DNA of 64,000 nt from Xylanimonas protaetiae. Lineage in GTDB: Bacteria; Actinomycetota; Actinomycetes; Actinomycetales; Cellulomonadaceae. Of the stretch, positions 15,298 to 23,686 are shown piece after piece (the stretch's first letter is position 1; every line of letters begins with the position of its first letter). The translations under genes were made by a program, and so were the position numbers. Below the pieces are notes generated by a model. The model was not told the origin of the DNA. It searched no databases and saw only the letters and a list, made by a program, of their open reading frames with translations. Where the stretch lies: assembly GCF_004135385.1 (NCBI RefSeq), contig NZ_CP035493.1, forward strand, positions 1,798,001 through 1,862,000, read 5' to 3'.

Positions 15298-15833
15298 CCC
15301 TGCACCGCCGTCAGTGCGCGGTGGGCGTCGATGAGGGCGCGGGCGGCCGGCCAGGCATCGAGGTCGATGGCCTTCGGGCCGTCCATGACGAGGAGGTCGG
15401 TCACGAGCGGACCAGCCGCGTCGAGGACTGCCTTGACGGCGGACTCGACAGCGTCGAGCTCGACGATGCTGCGCCGCCCGGTCGGGCCGACAGCGACCCG
15501 GTGCGCGGGGACGCGGTGGAGGGTCTCGTGCGCGCCGATCGGCGGGAGGCTCGCTGGGCCCGCGGCTGGTCGGCGGGTGTCGGCGCGGGACCAGGTGACG
15601 CAGTCAGGGGAGGCGGGCAGGAACCCGTCCCAGTACCGGTACGTCTCGTACCCGCTGTCGAGGGAGATCCGGTAGCGGCGGTCGTCCGGGTCATAGGAGG
15701 TGACGACGCCAGACCCGCACGGTGTGCCCTGCGCGTCCAGGACGGTGACGCGGGTGCCGTTCGCGATCTGCCCAGCGTGGTGGACGTGCTCGGCGCGGTG
15801 GCCGTCGTAGGCGGTCTCGGGCAGGTGGCTCAT
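15294..15833 (-). CDS. Hypothetical phage protein with SH3-like N-terminus, 179 aa
   Basis: ATG 15833, ATGA overlap. The N-terminal half contains GTRVTVLDAQGTPCGSGVV and DRRYRISLDSGYETYRYWDG, a beta pattern similar to the gene downstream. The C-terminal half is helical and hydrophobic (IDLDAWPAARALIDAHRAL). No family assigned. Confidence 0.68.
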   Translation of the reverse strand: MSHLPETAYDGHRAEHVHHAGQIANGTRVTVLDAQGTPCGSGVVTSYDPDDRRYRISLDSGYETYRYWDGFLPASPDCVTWSRADTRRPAAGPASLPPIGAHETLHRVPAHRVAVGPTGRRSIVELDAVESAVKAVLDAAGPLVTDLLVMDGPKAIDLDAWPAARALIDAHRALTAVQG

Positions 15834-16963
15834 CGGACACCACTCAGCGGCTCGCCGTCGAGCGACACCTCGTCGAGGACGTGCACCGTGGCGGCCTTGG
15901 CCTTGGCGGTGCCGCCGGGGATGGGGCGCAGGTCGGCGAGCGGGACGGTGACGCGCAGCATCCGCTTGGCGTCGCCGTAGTGGGCGAGCGCCTGGTGGGG
16001 GTGCGGGGACGCGTGGAGTCCGTACCCGCACCCGTGGTCGTCGCGCCAGTCAGGGGCGGTGACGTCCTCGCCGACCGGGTACGCGGTGAGGCGGTAGGAG
16101 TGCCCGGCGCGCAGCTCGTCGTCGACGGCCTTGTAGAGCACCACGCGGTCATCGATCACCTCGGCGCCCGTGTAGTCGACCCAGGTCTGCGGGTCGGTGA
16201 GGTCGAGCCCGGTGACGTCGATGACAACGCCGCCGGTGAGGGTGACGCGCGCGGAGTGCAGGTGCACGGCCACGTAGGGCGTCGCCTCGACGGTGGCCGA
16301 GTCGAACGCCCGGACGGTGGCCGAGTCGAACGCCTCGACGGTGGCCGAGTCGAACGCCTCGACGGTGGCCGAGCCGGACGCCCGGACGGTGGCCGAGTCG
16401 AACGCCTCGACGGTGGCCGAGCCGGACGCCCGGACGGTGGCCGAGCCGAACGCCCGGACGGTGGCCGAGTCGAACGCCCGGACGGTGGCCGAGTCGAACG
16501 CCTCGACGGTGGCCGAGTCGAACGCCTCGACGGTGGCCGAGCCGGACGCCCGGACGGTGGCCGAGCCGAACGCCTCGACGGTGGCCGAGCCGGACGCCCG
16601 GACGGTGGCCGAGCCGAACGCCCGGACGGTGGCCGAGTCGAACGCCCGGACGGTGGCCGAGTCGAACGCCTCGACGGTGGCCGAGTCGAACGCCTCGACG
16701 GTGGCCGAGCCGGACGCCCGGACGGTGGCCGAGTCGAACGCCTCGACGGTGGCCGAGCCGGACGCCCGGACGGTGGCCGAGCCGGACGCCCGGACGGTGG
16801 CCGAGCCGGACGCCCGGACGGTGGCCGAGCCGGACGAGCTGATCTTCAGCCACACCCCCGTGGGGGAGTCGATCAGGATCGTGGTCCGCCAGTCGGCGCC
16901 GTGCTCCTTCAGCGCGGCGTCCAGGTCGGCCTGGGTGGTGACGGTGATCGTCTGGTAGGTCAT
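15830..16963 (-). CDS. Phage repeat protein with 8-residue SATVxAxx repeats
   Basis: 377 residues from ATG 16963 (ATGA overlap). Residues about 1-45 form a small beta/alpha lead-in (TITVTTQADLDAALKEHG), followed by about 23 copies of an 8-residue unit (SATV-[RE]-A-[SF]-[GD]) that end near residue 225. A C-terminal globular domain of about 140 residues follows, with YKAVDDELRAGHSYRL and a HGCGYGLHASPHPHQAL motif. Regular 8-residue beta repeats suggest a solenoid or beta-helix. Related repeat proteins occur in other actinophages. No adhesin, tail or enzyme role can be shown; its early-operon place argues against a tail fibre. Confidence 0.8.
   Translation of the reverse strand: MTYQTITVTTQADLDAALKEHGADWRTTILIDSPTGVWLKISSSGSATVRASGSATVRASGSATVRASGSATVEAFDSATVRASGSATVEAFDSATVEAFDSATVRAFDSATVRAFGSATVRASGSATVEAFGSATVRASGSATVEAFDSATVEAFDSATVRAFDSATVRAFGSATVRASGSATVEAFDSATVRASGSATVEAFDSATVEAFDSATVRAFDSATVEATPYVAVHLHSARVTLTGGVVIDVTGLDLTDPQTWVDYTGAEVIDDRVVLYKAVDDELRAGHSYRLTAYPVGEDVTAPDWRDDHGCGYGLHASPHPHQALAHYGDAKRMLRVTVPLADLRPIPGGTAKAKAATVHVLDEVSLDGEPLSGVR
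16292..16843. repeat. Tandem 24-bp repeat array, about 23 units, with a 168-bp higher-order period
   Basis: The unit on the plus strand is GTGGCCGAG followed by one of a few variants of the remaining 15 bases. The order of unit types repeats every seven units (168 bp) three times, so blocks of seven have been duplicated. The array is in frame and each unit is a multiple of three, so changes in copy number would keep the protein intact. It is a tandem array without spacers and is not a CRISPR. Confidence 0.92.
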
Positions 16964-17289
16964 CGGGTTCCTCCGAGGTCTGTGATCTGCGGCCAGAGCC
17001 AGGTCTCGAACTCGCGGCGGGCGATCTCGTCGAGTGCGCGGGACACGCCCCGCTTGAACACGGCGAAGTCGGCCCAGTACTGGGCGGTGTCCGCCGTCGT
17101 CGGGTAGGTGTCCCGGGTGGTGGCGATGTGCCGCCACATGTCGACCGTCCACGTGTCGTCTCCGGTGCAGGGCGCGGCGGCGTGGCGGCCCGAACCCCGC
17201 ACGGCGGGTTCGGCGCCGTCGATCGTGGAGGCGTACCCGAACCCCATGGATGGGTTTGCCGGGTCGTGGTGCCGCCCGACGCCGCTCAC
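16960..17289 (-). CDS. Hypothetical phage protein, 109 aa
   Basis: Start GTG 17289, GTGA-coupled. Contains a Gly/Pro-rich N-terminus (HHDPANPSMGFGYAS) and a helical end (FKRGVSRALDEIARREFETW). No family recognised. It overlaps the repeat protein start by four bases. Confidence 0.65.
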   Translation of the reverse strand: MSGVGRHHDPANPSMGFGYASTIDGAEPAVRGSGRHAAAPCTGDDTWTVDMWRHIATTRDTYPTTADTAQYWADFAVFKRGVSRALDEIARREFETWLWPQITDLGGTR

Positions 17290-17576
17290 TCGGCCACGAC
17301 CTTGGTTCGGCGCTGGCGGGCGATCAGGCGGCGCCGGGACGCGAGGACGAGCTCGCGGGCTGCGGTGTGCGCGCGGGCGGTGTTGAGCGCGGTGGCCTTG
17401 TAGTCCTCGTCATCGCTGTCGATCTCGAGGGCCAGGTAGTCGGCGGCGCGCTCGGCGAGGAGGTCAGCGGCGACGGTGAGGATGTCGAACGCGTTGGTGT
17501 GCGGGCGCCGGTACTTCCTCTGCAGGCAGATGGCGCGGGCGGCGACATCACGCGGGGCCCAGTAGTCGTCGCCCAT
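17286..17576 (-). CDS. Hypothetical phage protein, 96 aa
   Basis: ATG 17576. It is mainly helical, with a central acidic stretch (LEIDSDDEDYKATAL) and a basic C-terminus (RRRLIARQRRTKVV). The Arg-rich tail may bind nucleic acid; no family recognised. Confidence 0.68.
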   Translation of the reverse strand: MGDDYWAPRDVAARAICLQRKYRRPHTNAFDILTVAADLLAERAADYLALEIDSDDEDYKATALNTARAHTAARELVLASRRRLIARQRRTKVVAE

Positions 17577-17842
17577 CAGGCCGCCTCCCCGTCCTGCCAG
17601 CGCCGCTGCTCGGCGCGCCGGGCGCGCTCGTTGAGGGCCATGCGGCCGTGGAACGTCGTCTCGAACGCGTTTCGCGCGGCACGCACCTCGAGGTGGAGCG
17701 CGGTGTGGTGGTGGGCACCGCGTGCAGTCGCGCTCTCGGCGTTGAGGTAGGCGGTGTACGCCTGCTGGTCGGCCACCTCCTGCGCCCCCGTCATGGGGGC
17801 GAGGTGGCGGCCACGGTGCTGCGGCCGGGTCGTGGTGGCCAT
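17576..17842 (-). CDS. Hypothetical phage protein, 88 aa
   Basis: ATG 17842 (MATTTRPQHRGRHLAPMTGA). Helical, with a His-rich middle (GAHHHTALHLEVRAARN) and basic ends. It follows the 50-residue first gene of operon B. No function recognised. Confidence 0.65.
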   Translation of the reverse strand: MATTTRPQHRGRHLAPMTGAQEVADQQAYTAYLNAESATARGAHHHTALHLEVRAARNAFETTFHGRMALNERARRAEQRRWQDGEAA

Positions 17843-17844
17843 GG

Positions 17845-17997
17845 TCAGCGGCCGCGGTTGATGGCGCGGGAGCGGCGGGCGGCGCGGTTCGCGGCGCGGC
17901 GCTTGGCGACGGTCGCGGCGGGGACGGTGCCGCCGTAGACGTGCTTGCCCTGCAGGGCCCGCAGGATCGTCTTGCCGTACGTCGGGGACTCGTTCAT
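17845..17997 (-). CDS. First gene of operon B: basic 50-aa protein
   Basis: MNESPTYGKTILRALQGKHV followed by a very basic C-terminus (KRRAANRAARRSRAINRGR). A good Shine-Dalgarno (GGAGTGA) lies just upstream. The charge suggests DNA or RNA binding. It sits 47 bases downstream of the conserved operator-like site. Confidence 0.65.
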   Translation of the reverse strand: MNESPTYGKTILRALQGKHVYGGTVPAATVAKRRAANRAARRSRAINRGR

Positions 17998-18043
17998 GGT
18001 GGTTCACTCCGGTGATCTGTGGTGGGTTGGTGCAACAACCCTC

Positions 18044-18055
18044 ACGTTACCGAGT
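18044..18055. promoter_or_regulatory. Operator-like site ACGTTACCGAGT upstream of operon B
   Basis: Identical to the sites at 5643 and 28509. Here the extended sequence is GTTACCGAGTGTCACCGAAC, two similar 8-mers (GTTACCGA and GTCACCGA) ten bases apart. The site is in the gap between operons A and B and points to shared repressor control. Confidence 0.6.
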
Positions 18056-18134
18056 GTCACCGAACGATGCAACCTCGAACCTGCGGTGTCAGTGGGTGAA
18101 GCCTCAGCGACATGCCAGCCGCCCCGGTGAGCTT

Positions 18135-18150
18135 CCCGACGGCGGTCGGG
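18135..18150. terminator. Short hairpin next to the DnaB stop codon
   Basis: CCCGAC, loop GGCG, GTCGGG. It begins immediately after the stop of the minus-strand DnaB gene and may end operon A before the operon B promoter. The stem is only 6 bp, so termination is uncertain. Confidence 0.4.
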
Positions 18151-19377
18151 TCAGCGCTGGAAGTTGTCCAGGCGCGCGTAGTGGCCGCGCTTGAGCAGTA
18201 GGAAGTCGCCCTTGGCGCCCCACCGGTTCTTGTCGACGATCGTCAGCGTCTCCTCCGGGTGGTCCGGGTTCTCCGAGAGCAGGATGACGACGTCGGCGTC
18301 CTGCTCCAGGGCCCCGGACTCCTTCAGGTCAGACATCATCGGCTTCGCGCCAGCCCTGGCCATCGGCCCACGGTTCAGCTGGGCGAGGACGAGGACCGGC
18401 ACGTGGAGCTCCTTGGCGAGGATCTTCAGGTCGCGCGAGAACTCGGCGACGACCTCGGACCGCATGCGCTTCCCACCGGAGGGATCGCGCATGAGCTGGA
18501 TGTAGTCCACGACGACGCCGGCGAGGTGGCCGCGGCGGGCGACGGTGCGCGCATGGGATCGGACGTCTGTTGTCGAGACCCTCGGGTTGTCGTCGATCGA
18601 CAGCGGGAGAGCGTTGACGTCGGGCACGACGCGGGCGACCTTCGCCCAGTCGTCCTCGGTGAGCCGGTGGTCGATGATCGCTCCCAGGTTCACCAGGGCG
18701 GTCTGCGCGACGATGCGGGCCATGACCTCGTGGCGGGACATCTCGAGGTTGTTCAGGGCGACGTGCCCGGTCGCGGCGAGCCCGAGAGCGGCCTGGACGG
18801 CCATCAGGGTCTTGCCCGCACCGGGTCGGGCGCCGATGACGTACATGCAGCCCGGCCGCCACCCGCCGATCAGGTGGTTCAGGTCAGCCCACGGGGTCGG
18901 GACCACCTTCGGCTGGGTTTCGAGCTGGTCGACGAAGTCTCCGAGGATGTCCGCCAGGTACCCGCCGGCGGACACGTCACGGGTCGTGGTGTCGATCCAC
19001 CCGCGGGCCATCTCGACGAGGTCGGCGGCAGGGATCTTCTCCTCGACGCCTTGCCGGATCCGGCCCGCGGTCTCGACGAGGCGCCGCCGGGTCGCCGCTT
19101 CCAGGACGAGGGACGCGTGATGCTCCGCCGATGCCCGGACTGGGGCGGCGGCGACCGCCTCGGCCAGCCAGACGCCGTCGACGCCGCGCACGTCCCCGGG
19201 CAGCGCGTCCAGGACAGTGATCGGGTCGGTCGGCTTCCCTAGGCCGCGCAGCCCGCGGATCGTGGCCCACACGGCCGAGCACCGCGGGTCGGTGAAGTCG
19301 TCCGGGTCGACGGCGATGTCGTCGGCGACGTCAGCGTGCAGGAGGGCCAGCCCGATCAGGGCGTGGTCCGCGGTCAT
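18151..19377 (-). CDS. Replicative DNA helicase, DnaB-like
   Basis: 408 residues (ATG 19377, or GTG 19380 in GTGA overlap). The N-terminal helical domain (MTADHALIGLALLHADVADD) resembles the primase-interaction domain of DnaB. The RecA-like core has Walker A GARPGAGKT, a DNLEMS-type motif (LNNLEMSRHEVMARI), Walker B VVVDYIQLMRD, the H4-type motif EFSRDLKILAKELHVPVLVLAQLNR, and SGALEQDADVVILL. As the last gene of operon A, after the initiator-like gene, it forms the phage replisome with the replication protein. Confidence 0.93.
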   Translation of the reverse strand: MTADHALIGLALLHADVADDIAVDPDDFTDPRCSAVWATIRGLRGLGKPTDPITVLDALPGDVRGVDGVWLAEAVAAAPVRASAEHHASLVLEAATRRRLVETAGRIRQGVEEKIPAADLVEMARGWIDTTTRDVSAGGYLADILGDFVDQLETQPKVVPTPWADLNHLIGGWRPGCMYVIGARPGAGKTLMAVQAALGLAATGHVALNNLEMSRHEVMARIVAQTALVNLGAIIDHRLTEDDWAKVARVVPDVNALPLSIDDNPRVSTTDVRSHARTVARRGHLAGVVVDYIQLMRDPSGGKRMRSEVVAEFSRDLKILAKELHVPVLVLAQLNRGPMARAGAKPMMSDLKESGALEQDADVVILLSENPDHPEETLTIVDKNRWGAKGDFLLLKRGHYARLDNFQR

Positions 19378-20461
19378 CACGGCCACATGCCACCGGCCTT
19401 CCTGGCCGCACGTCGGGCCGCCTGCTCCGCATCGCACTCCTCGCACTCTGGGTCGTGGAACGTCGTGCCGTGGTGGCAGCGGATCCCGGGTCCGAAACCG
19501 TACGTGTCGACCTCGGACACGTGGGGCACGCGAGGGGCTACGGACTGCTGCTGGGCCGGGCGGGTCCCTCCGGTTTCGGTCTCGCGTCGCAGCCAGTTCC
19601 GCCACGTCGCCACCCAGTCGAGCTTGACGCCCTTCTGCCCTGGCTGGGCCCGCCAGTAGTCGATGAACGCGGCCGTGGCCCGGCGTCCGTCCACGCCCGG
19701 GCACTCCTTCTGCGCCCAGGCGACCATCTCCGGGGTGATCGTGAACGGCTCAGGGAGGCGGGTGCCCTTCGATGCCGCAGGCTTCCGCGTCGTCGTCGGA
19801 GCGGCGTCAGCCGCGACCCCGAAGACGAAGTCTTCGGTGCCTGGTGTAGAGGTGCTGGTGTAGGTGCTGGTGTTCGGGGTGTGGAAACCGGTGTGGAACC
19901 AGGTGCCATCGTGTTCGGGGAAACCGATGCCGAAACCGTTGGCAAAACCGATGGGTAAACCGGTGCCGAAACGGACAGGACCGCGTGCCCCTCCTCGAAC
20001 GACAGGGAACGCCGATCGAGGAGCTCGGACACCTTGTCGACCCGCCAGGCCGCCCAGTCCGGGAACGTCTTCGACAGGCGCACCAACTGCCCGATGAGGA
20101 CCTGGCGGAGGGCCTTGGACTCCATCGCCTCGACGGCCTTCGCGAATGCGACGGCCATCTTGGGATGCTTGAGCAGCCCGTCGTGCTTCGCGAACGACCT
20201 GATCAGGACCTCCTCGTTCTCGTGGTCGATGAGGATGAACTGCCCGACCTCGAGCTCAGCCGCGAACGTCCGGACGAGGTCGGCCGTGAGTCCCTTCGCC
20301 TTCGTCGCGATCCGTCCGGGACGCCAGTCCGCGACGCCGGCGAACGTCAGGGTCGGCGAGGTGAGCAGGTACTCGTAGAGCCACTGCGCGCCGAACGACA
20401 GGTCGGTGTAGTCGTCGTCCGACCACATCGCGGGGCGGAGCTGGGCGTACTCGCGGGCCAT
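19377..20461 (-). CDS. Phage replication (initiator-like) protein, apparently frameshifted
   Basis: From ATG 20461 the frame reads a typical initiator N-terminus (MAREYAQLRPAMWSDDDYTD, winged-helix region through about residue 150). After about 19,990 the same frame becomes an Arg-rich shadow sequence. The frame one base earlier instead reads a low-complexity linker (FGTGLPIGFANGFGIGF) and a conserved C-terminus: FTITPEMVAWAQKECPG and WRAQPGQKGVKLDWVATWRN. The latter is the known C-terminal mark of these proteins. One missing base, for example in the C4 run at 19988-19991 on the plus strand, would join them into a 361-residue protein. Without repair, the product is 307 residues ending at 19538. 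The real C-terminus stops at 19377, next to DnaB. Confidence 0.7.
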
Positions 20462-21354
20462 CAGCGCGACACCTCGGCGGCCTCTGCGGCGACCTTGGCG
20501 GCCGTCTGCGCAATCGACTCGATCGTCTCCTTGGACCGTGCTGCGAGTCGGCGCAGGTCGTCCTGCATGTGTCGGGCCAGGCTGCGGGTGCGGGCGTAGT
20601 CGACGATGCCGTCGACGATCATCGAGTCGCTCAGGTCGTGGTGGACGCCGTCGCCGATCGAGAACCAGCCACCAGCCCAGTCGTCGGACGCCTTCTCGAC
20701 GGCGCGGACGATCGCGCGGATGCGGTCGGTGTGCGGTGACGACCAGGCGGCGCCCGCTTCGGCGGCACGATCGGCCGCCTTCTGTGCGCGTGCCTCGGCC
20801 GACTCGACGAGGTGCTTCTGGTAGTCGCGCTCACGTTCGAGTTCCCCGATGCGGTCCTGGGTGCGGTAGTGAGTCGCGGCCAGGATGCGCCGGAACGCAG
20901 GTCCGGTGTCGGCCGGGTGGAGGCGGGGAGCCTGCCGGATCACGGTCATGGTGCGGGTTCGGCGGCCGGACGGGGGCGCCATGATGCCCCACGCCTCGGG
21001 GATGTCGAGCCCGGCGACCAGGGCGGGGTCTGACACGGTGAGCCACCAGCGGGTGCAGTGCTTCGCCCACGGTTCAGCCTTCGTCGGGTCGGCGAGCTCG
21101 GCGAGGACGTCGGAGCGCGACACCTTGATCTCGTGTCCGACGATCTCGTACCCGCCGGCGATCGTGAGCGGCACCCACAGGGCGTCGGCGCGACGGGAGC
21201 CCTCGGGCGCCTGGATCTCCGTGACGAACGCGCCCGACGCGGGCCGGTTGTCGGGCAGGTAGTGGCGGCGCAGCATCTCCTGCACCGCGTGTGCGTCGAG
21301 TTTGCGGTCCGGCGCCTTGGCCGGCTCGGTGGCGGTGAACAGGTCGACGGTCAC
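20461..21354 (-). CDS. PD-(D/E)XK nuclease, MmcB-like
   Basis: 297 residues, GTG 21354. The nuclease core is in the first half: RRADALWV, then YEIVGHEIKVSRSDVLAELAD, where E and K of ExK and the following Ser/Asp match the MmcB/DUF-type endonuclease motif, and a KHCTRWWLTVSD strand. The C-terminal half is a long coiled coil (RDYQKHLVESAEARAQKAAD). It likely acts in phage DNA repair or host DNA processing. It precedes the replication protein in operon A (TGATG overlap). Confidence 0.8.
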   Translation of the reverse strand: MTVDLFTATEPAKAPDRKLDAHAVQEMLRRHYLPDNRPASGAFVTEIQAPEGSRRADALWVPLTIAGGYEIVGHEIKVSRSDVLAELADPTKAEPWAKHCTRWWLTVSDPALVAGLDIPEAWGIMAPPSGRRTRTMTVIRQAPRLHPADTGPAFRRILAATHYRTQDRIGELERERDYQKHLVESAEARAQKAADRAAEAGAAWSSPHTDRIRAIVRAVEKASDDWAGGWFSIGDGVHHDLSDSMIVDGIVDYARTRSLARHMQDDLRRLAARSKETIESIAQTAAKVAAEAAEVSR

Positions 21355-21357
21355 GGG

Positions 21358-21879
21358 TCACCGCCCTGGGGTGTGCGGCAGGAGGCCCTGGGCGATGGCG
21401 TCGCGGAGCGGCACGGCTGGTCGGTCGGCGCCCATCCACAGGGTGGCGTCGAGGGCGTCCTCGAGGATGTCCTCGGACGCGTCCTCGTCTTCGAGGTAGG
21501 TGTGGATGGCGAGGGCCAGGGTGTCGATGGTGTGGATGTGGTGGGTGAGCGCGGCCCTGCGGCGGGCGTGCTGCTCGTCCACGTCCCGGACAACGACGGG
21601 GTGGGCCTCGTCGAGGTCGGCAAGCCACGCCTTGACGTGCATCTCGTACGCCTTCTGCCCGGCGAGCCACCGGGCGTGGTCCTGCACGGCGAGGTCGCCG
21701 GCGACACGCTGGTTGGCCTTGATGGTGCGCTGGTCCTTGAGCTTGCCGAGCAGGGCGTGCAGGTCGGCGCGGACGCGGGTGGCTCCGACTTCGGCGGTGT
21801 AGGCGGCGCGTTCGTCGGGGCCGCTGCGGAGGGTCTGCTCGGTGCGGTTCGGGGGTGCGAAGTTCGCGGCGATCGTCAC
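21358..21879 (-). CDS. Hypothetical helical phage protein, 173 aa
   Basis: Start GTG 21879 (VTIAANFAPPNRTEQTL) in GTGA overlap. Mostly helical with long Ala/Glu/Arg stretches (RVRADLHALLGKLKDQRTIK) and an acidic tail region (TYLEDEDASEDILEDALDA). No family recognised. Confidence 0.68.
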   Translation of the reverse strand: MTIAANFAPPNRTEQTLRSGPDERAAYTAEVGATRVRADLHALLGKLKDQRTIKANQRVAGDLAVQDHARWLAGQKAYEMHVKAWLADLDEAHPVVVRDVDEQHARRRAALTHHIHTIDTLALAIHTYLEDEDASEDILEDALDATLWMGADRPAVPLRDAIAQGLLPHTPGR

Positions 21880-22127
21880 AGCGGTCTCCAGGTCCAGTGG
21901 TAGTTGTGGGCGGGGCAGGCAGGCTTGTGAGTGATGAACGGGCCGTCGATGAGGCCCGCGATCTGGCTCAGGTAGTCGCGGCATGCGGTGCAGGTGGGCA
22001 GGGTGTGGCGGCAGTCGTGGAGGTAGAGCGCCCAGTCGGCGTCGTGGTCGCAGTCGACGACGGAGCACGGCACGGTCTCGTCCAGGTCGACGTCGAGGTG
22101 CGCGAGCTCGTCGGTCGTGGTGCTCAT
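21876..22127 (-). CDS. Small Cys/His-rich protein, 83 aa
   Basis: ATG 22127, ATGA overlap. Motifs: CSVVDCDHDADW, CRHTLPTCTACRDY and CPAHNYHW. The Cys and His spacings allow two zinc sites. It resembles several other zinc-finger-like proteins of this prophage in layout only. Function unknown. Confidence 0.65.
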   Translation of the reverse strand: MSTTTDELAHLDVDLDETVPCSVVDCDHDADWALYLHDCRHTLPTCTACRDYLSQIAGLIDGPFITHKPACPAHNYHWTWRPL

Positions 22128-22726
22128 GCCGCACCGCCGCGGATGAGTCGCAGGACGGGCTTCGGTGGTGTGGGAGGCTTCCCGTCGGGTAGCGGCTTGC
22201 GGTACGGGGCGGCCCACGCCCACACGGCCATCCAGTCCGTGTCGAAGTAGCGGGGCAGGATGCCGCCCGCGTTCGCCGGCGGCTCGGGCCTCCCGTTCGC
22301 CTCCCACGCCTGGAACGTGGCCGCTCGGGCTCGCTCGTCGGGGATGCTGTAGTGGCGGGTGCAGCGACCCCACGGTGTCCGCACACCAGTGAGCGGGTCG
22401 ATCGTGTAGCCCGAGGCGTGTGTGCGCTTCCCGCAGGGTCCGTCACGGCGGATCATCGCGGCCGTGCAGCCGTTACCGTTGGGCGGCTCGTAGCGGGGGA
22501 CGTCGCGGGCGATGATGAACCTGAGCCGCTGGTTGACGTCCATGCCTGCCCGTTCGGCGATCTGCCGCCAGGACACGCCACGCTTCCGGGCCGGGTCGTG
22601 CAGCAGGGCCACGAGGATGAGCGCGACGAGCAGCAGGTCCCCGGTCAGGTCCGGGTCGGCGAGCATCGCATCGACCTCGTGGCGGAGGGCGAGCGCCTTC
22701 TTGACCTCGGTTCCGGTGACGGCCAT
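22124..22726 (-). CDS. Hypothetical phage protein, 200 aa
   Basis: ATG 22726. The first 75 residues contain a possible HTH (GVSWRQIAERAGMDVNQRLRF). The rest has a CTAAMIRRDGPCGKRTHASG cluster and a CTRHYSIPDE motif that may bind zinc, and ends in a Pro-rich tail. The HTH suggests DNA binding; no known family. Confidence 0.68.
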   Translation of the reverse strand: MAVTGTEVKKALALRHEVDAMLADPDLTGDLLLVALILVALLHDPARKRGVSWRQIAERAGMDVNQRLRFIIARDVPRYEPPNGNGCTAAMIRRDGPCGKRTHASGYTIDPLTGVRTPWGRCTRHYSIPDERARAATFQAWEANGRPEPPANAGGILPRYFDTDWMAVWAWAAPYRKPLPDGKPPTPPKPVLRLIRGGAA

Positions 22727-22974
22727 CAGAGGTCACGCCACTGCACGGGCGGCACGGGGAGGATGACCTCGTGCTCGTCGCAGACGATGAGCCCGTCCGG
22801 GTCGAGGAGGACGTCCAGCCATGCGGCGAGCAGTGCGGCCTGGTGTCCCCCGCAGACCGGGGCCGGGCCGTGGGCCCCAGGGCAGATGGTCACCCCGGAG
22901 ACCACGGCTGGTCGGGCGCACCCGTCGGCGGCGCACGTGAGCGTGAGCGTCAGGTCGACGTCGAGCGCGGTCAT
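22726..22974 (-). CDS. Small Cys-rich protein, 82 aa
   Basis: ATG 22974, ATGA overlap. Cys/His pattern: CAADGCARPAVVSGVTICPG, CGGHQ and CDEHEV, compatible with one or two zinc sites. The CxxxxC and CxxH pairs resemble those of the gene at 21876. Function unknown. Confidence 0.65.
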   Translation of the reverse strand: MTALDVDLTLTLTCAADGCARPAVVSGVTICPGAHGPAPVCGGHQAALLAAWLDVLLDPDGLIVCDEHEVILPVPPVQWRDL

Positions 22975-23192
22975 GCGCCGGCCTCGCAGTCGCACGGCTT
23001 CGTAAGCCAGCACGTCGTGCAGATGACCGGTGGTTGCTCCGGGTCGGCGTCCTCGCAGCCGTCATGGACGAATCCACCGACGGCGATGGTGTTGGAGTCG
23101 CCGGCCGAGTAGCGGATCATCTGCCCGCGCTCAATCGCCCCGCCACAGTCCGTGCAGCGGCCGGGGTAGCGGGCCTCGAACGCGCGGCTCAT
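22971..23192 (-). CDS. Zinc-ribbon protein, 73 aa
   Basis: ATG 23192, ATGA overlap. Starts MSRAFEARYPGRCTDCGGAI, the typical lead-in of a family with one zinc ribbon (CTDC ... CEDA), and has a second CTTC/CDCE set near the C-terminus. Small proteins of this type are widespread in actinophages. Role unknown. Confidence 0.72.
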   Translation of the reverse strand: MSRAFEARYPGRCTDCGGAIERGQMIRYSAGDSNTIAVGGFVHDGCEDADPEQPPVICTTCWLTKPCDCEAGA

Positions 23193-23686
23193 GACGCACC
23201 CCCGTTGGCGATGGCCAGCAGGACCGCCGCGTGACAGTGGTCGGGCTCGCCAGGCTCTGGCAGCGGGCACCAGCAGGCGAGATCGTGCCCGGCAAGGCGA
23301 GCCGCTGGCTCCCAGGGCTGCCACATGGGCCCAACCGTGAGGATCTGGCCGTCGGGCTTCCCATAGGAGCGGCACAGGTACCAGCCACCCCGGCGAACCA
23401 TCTCCCGGAACAGGTCCACAGCCTCCTCGGCGTCGGCGACCGTGTGGTTGCCGTCCCTGCTGAACCGCGGGTCACTCTCGGGCCAGTTCGCGGCAGGCGC
23501 GACGGCGCCGACCTTGAAAGGGTTGCCCCACACGGTGGTCCGGTCGACCTTGATCGCGCCCTCGGGCTTGCGCCAGCCGCGCGTGCGGCGGAGCTGGATG
23601 CGCTGCGGGGCGCTGGCGTCGACGTACCCGACGTCGGTCGGGATCGCCGAGCCAGCGCCGTACCGTGGCTCGCTCGTGGCGGTCAC
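23189..23686 (-). CDS. DUF4326 family protein
   Basis: 165 residues from GTG 23686 (GTGA overlap). The family marks are TVWGNPFKVG, the conserved EAVDLFREMV region, and the C-terminal LACWCPLPEPGEPDHCHAAV, where the Cys-Trp-Cys and Cys-His pairs are typical of DUF4326. The biochemical activity is not known, although the nucleotide-like binding motifs of the family have been noted. Confidence 0.85.
   Translation of the reverse strand: MTATSEPRYGAGSAIPTDVGYVDASAPQRIQLRRTRGWRKPEGAIKVDRTTVWGNPFKVGAVAPAANWPESDPRFSRDGNHTVADAEEAVDLFREMVRRGGWYLCRSYGKPDGQILTVGPMWQPWEPAARLAGHDLACWCPLPEPGEPDHCHAAVLLAIANGGAS

Noticed and set aside
16292-16843. Possible CRISPR array
   Set aside because: The 24-bp units are directly adjacent, with no unique spacers, and lie in frame inside a gene.
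19950-19991. Programmed -1 frameshift in the replication protein
   Set aside because: The direction fits, but no X XXY YYZ slippery heptamer in the zero frame is present near the switch; a missing base is simpler.
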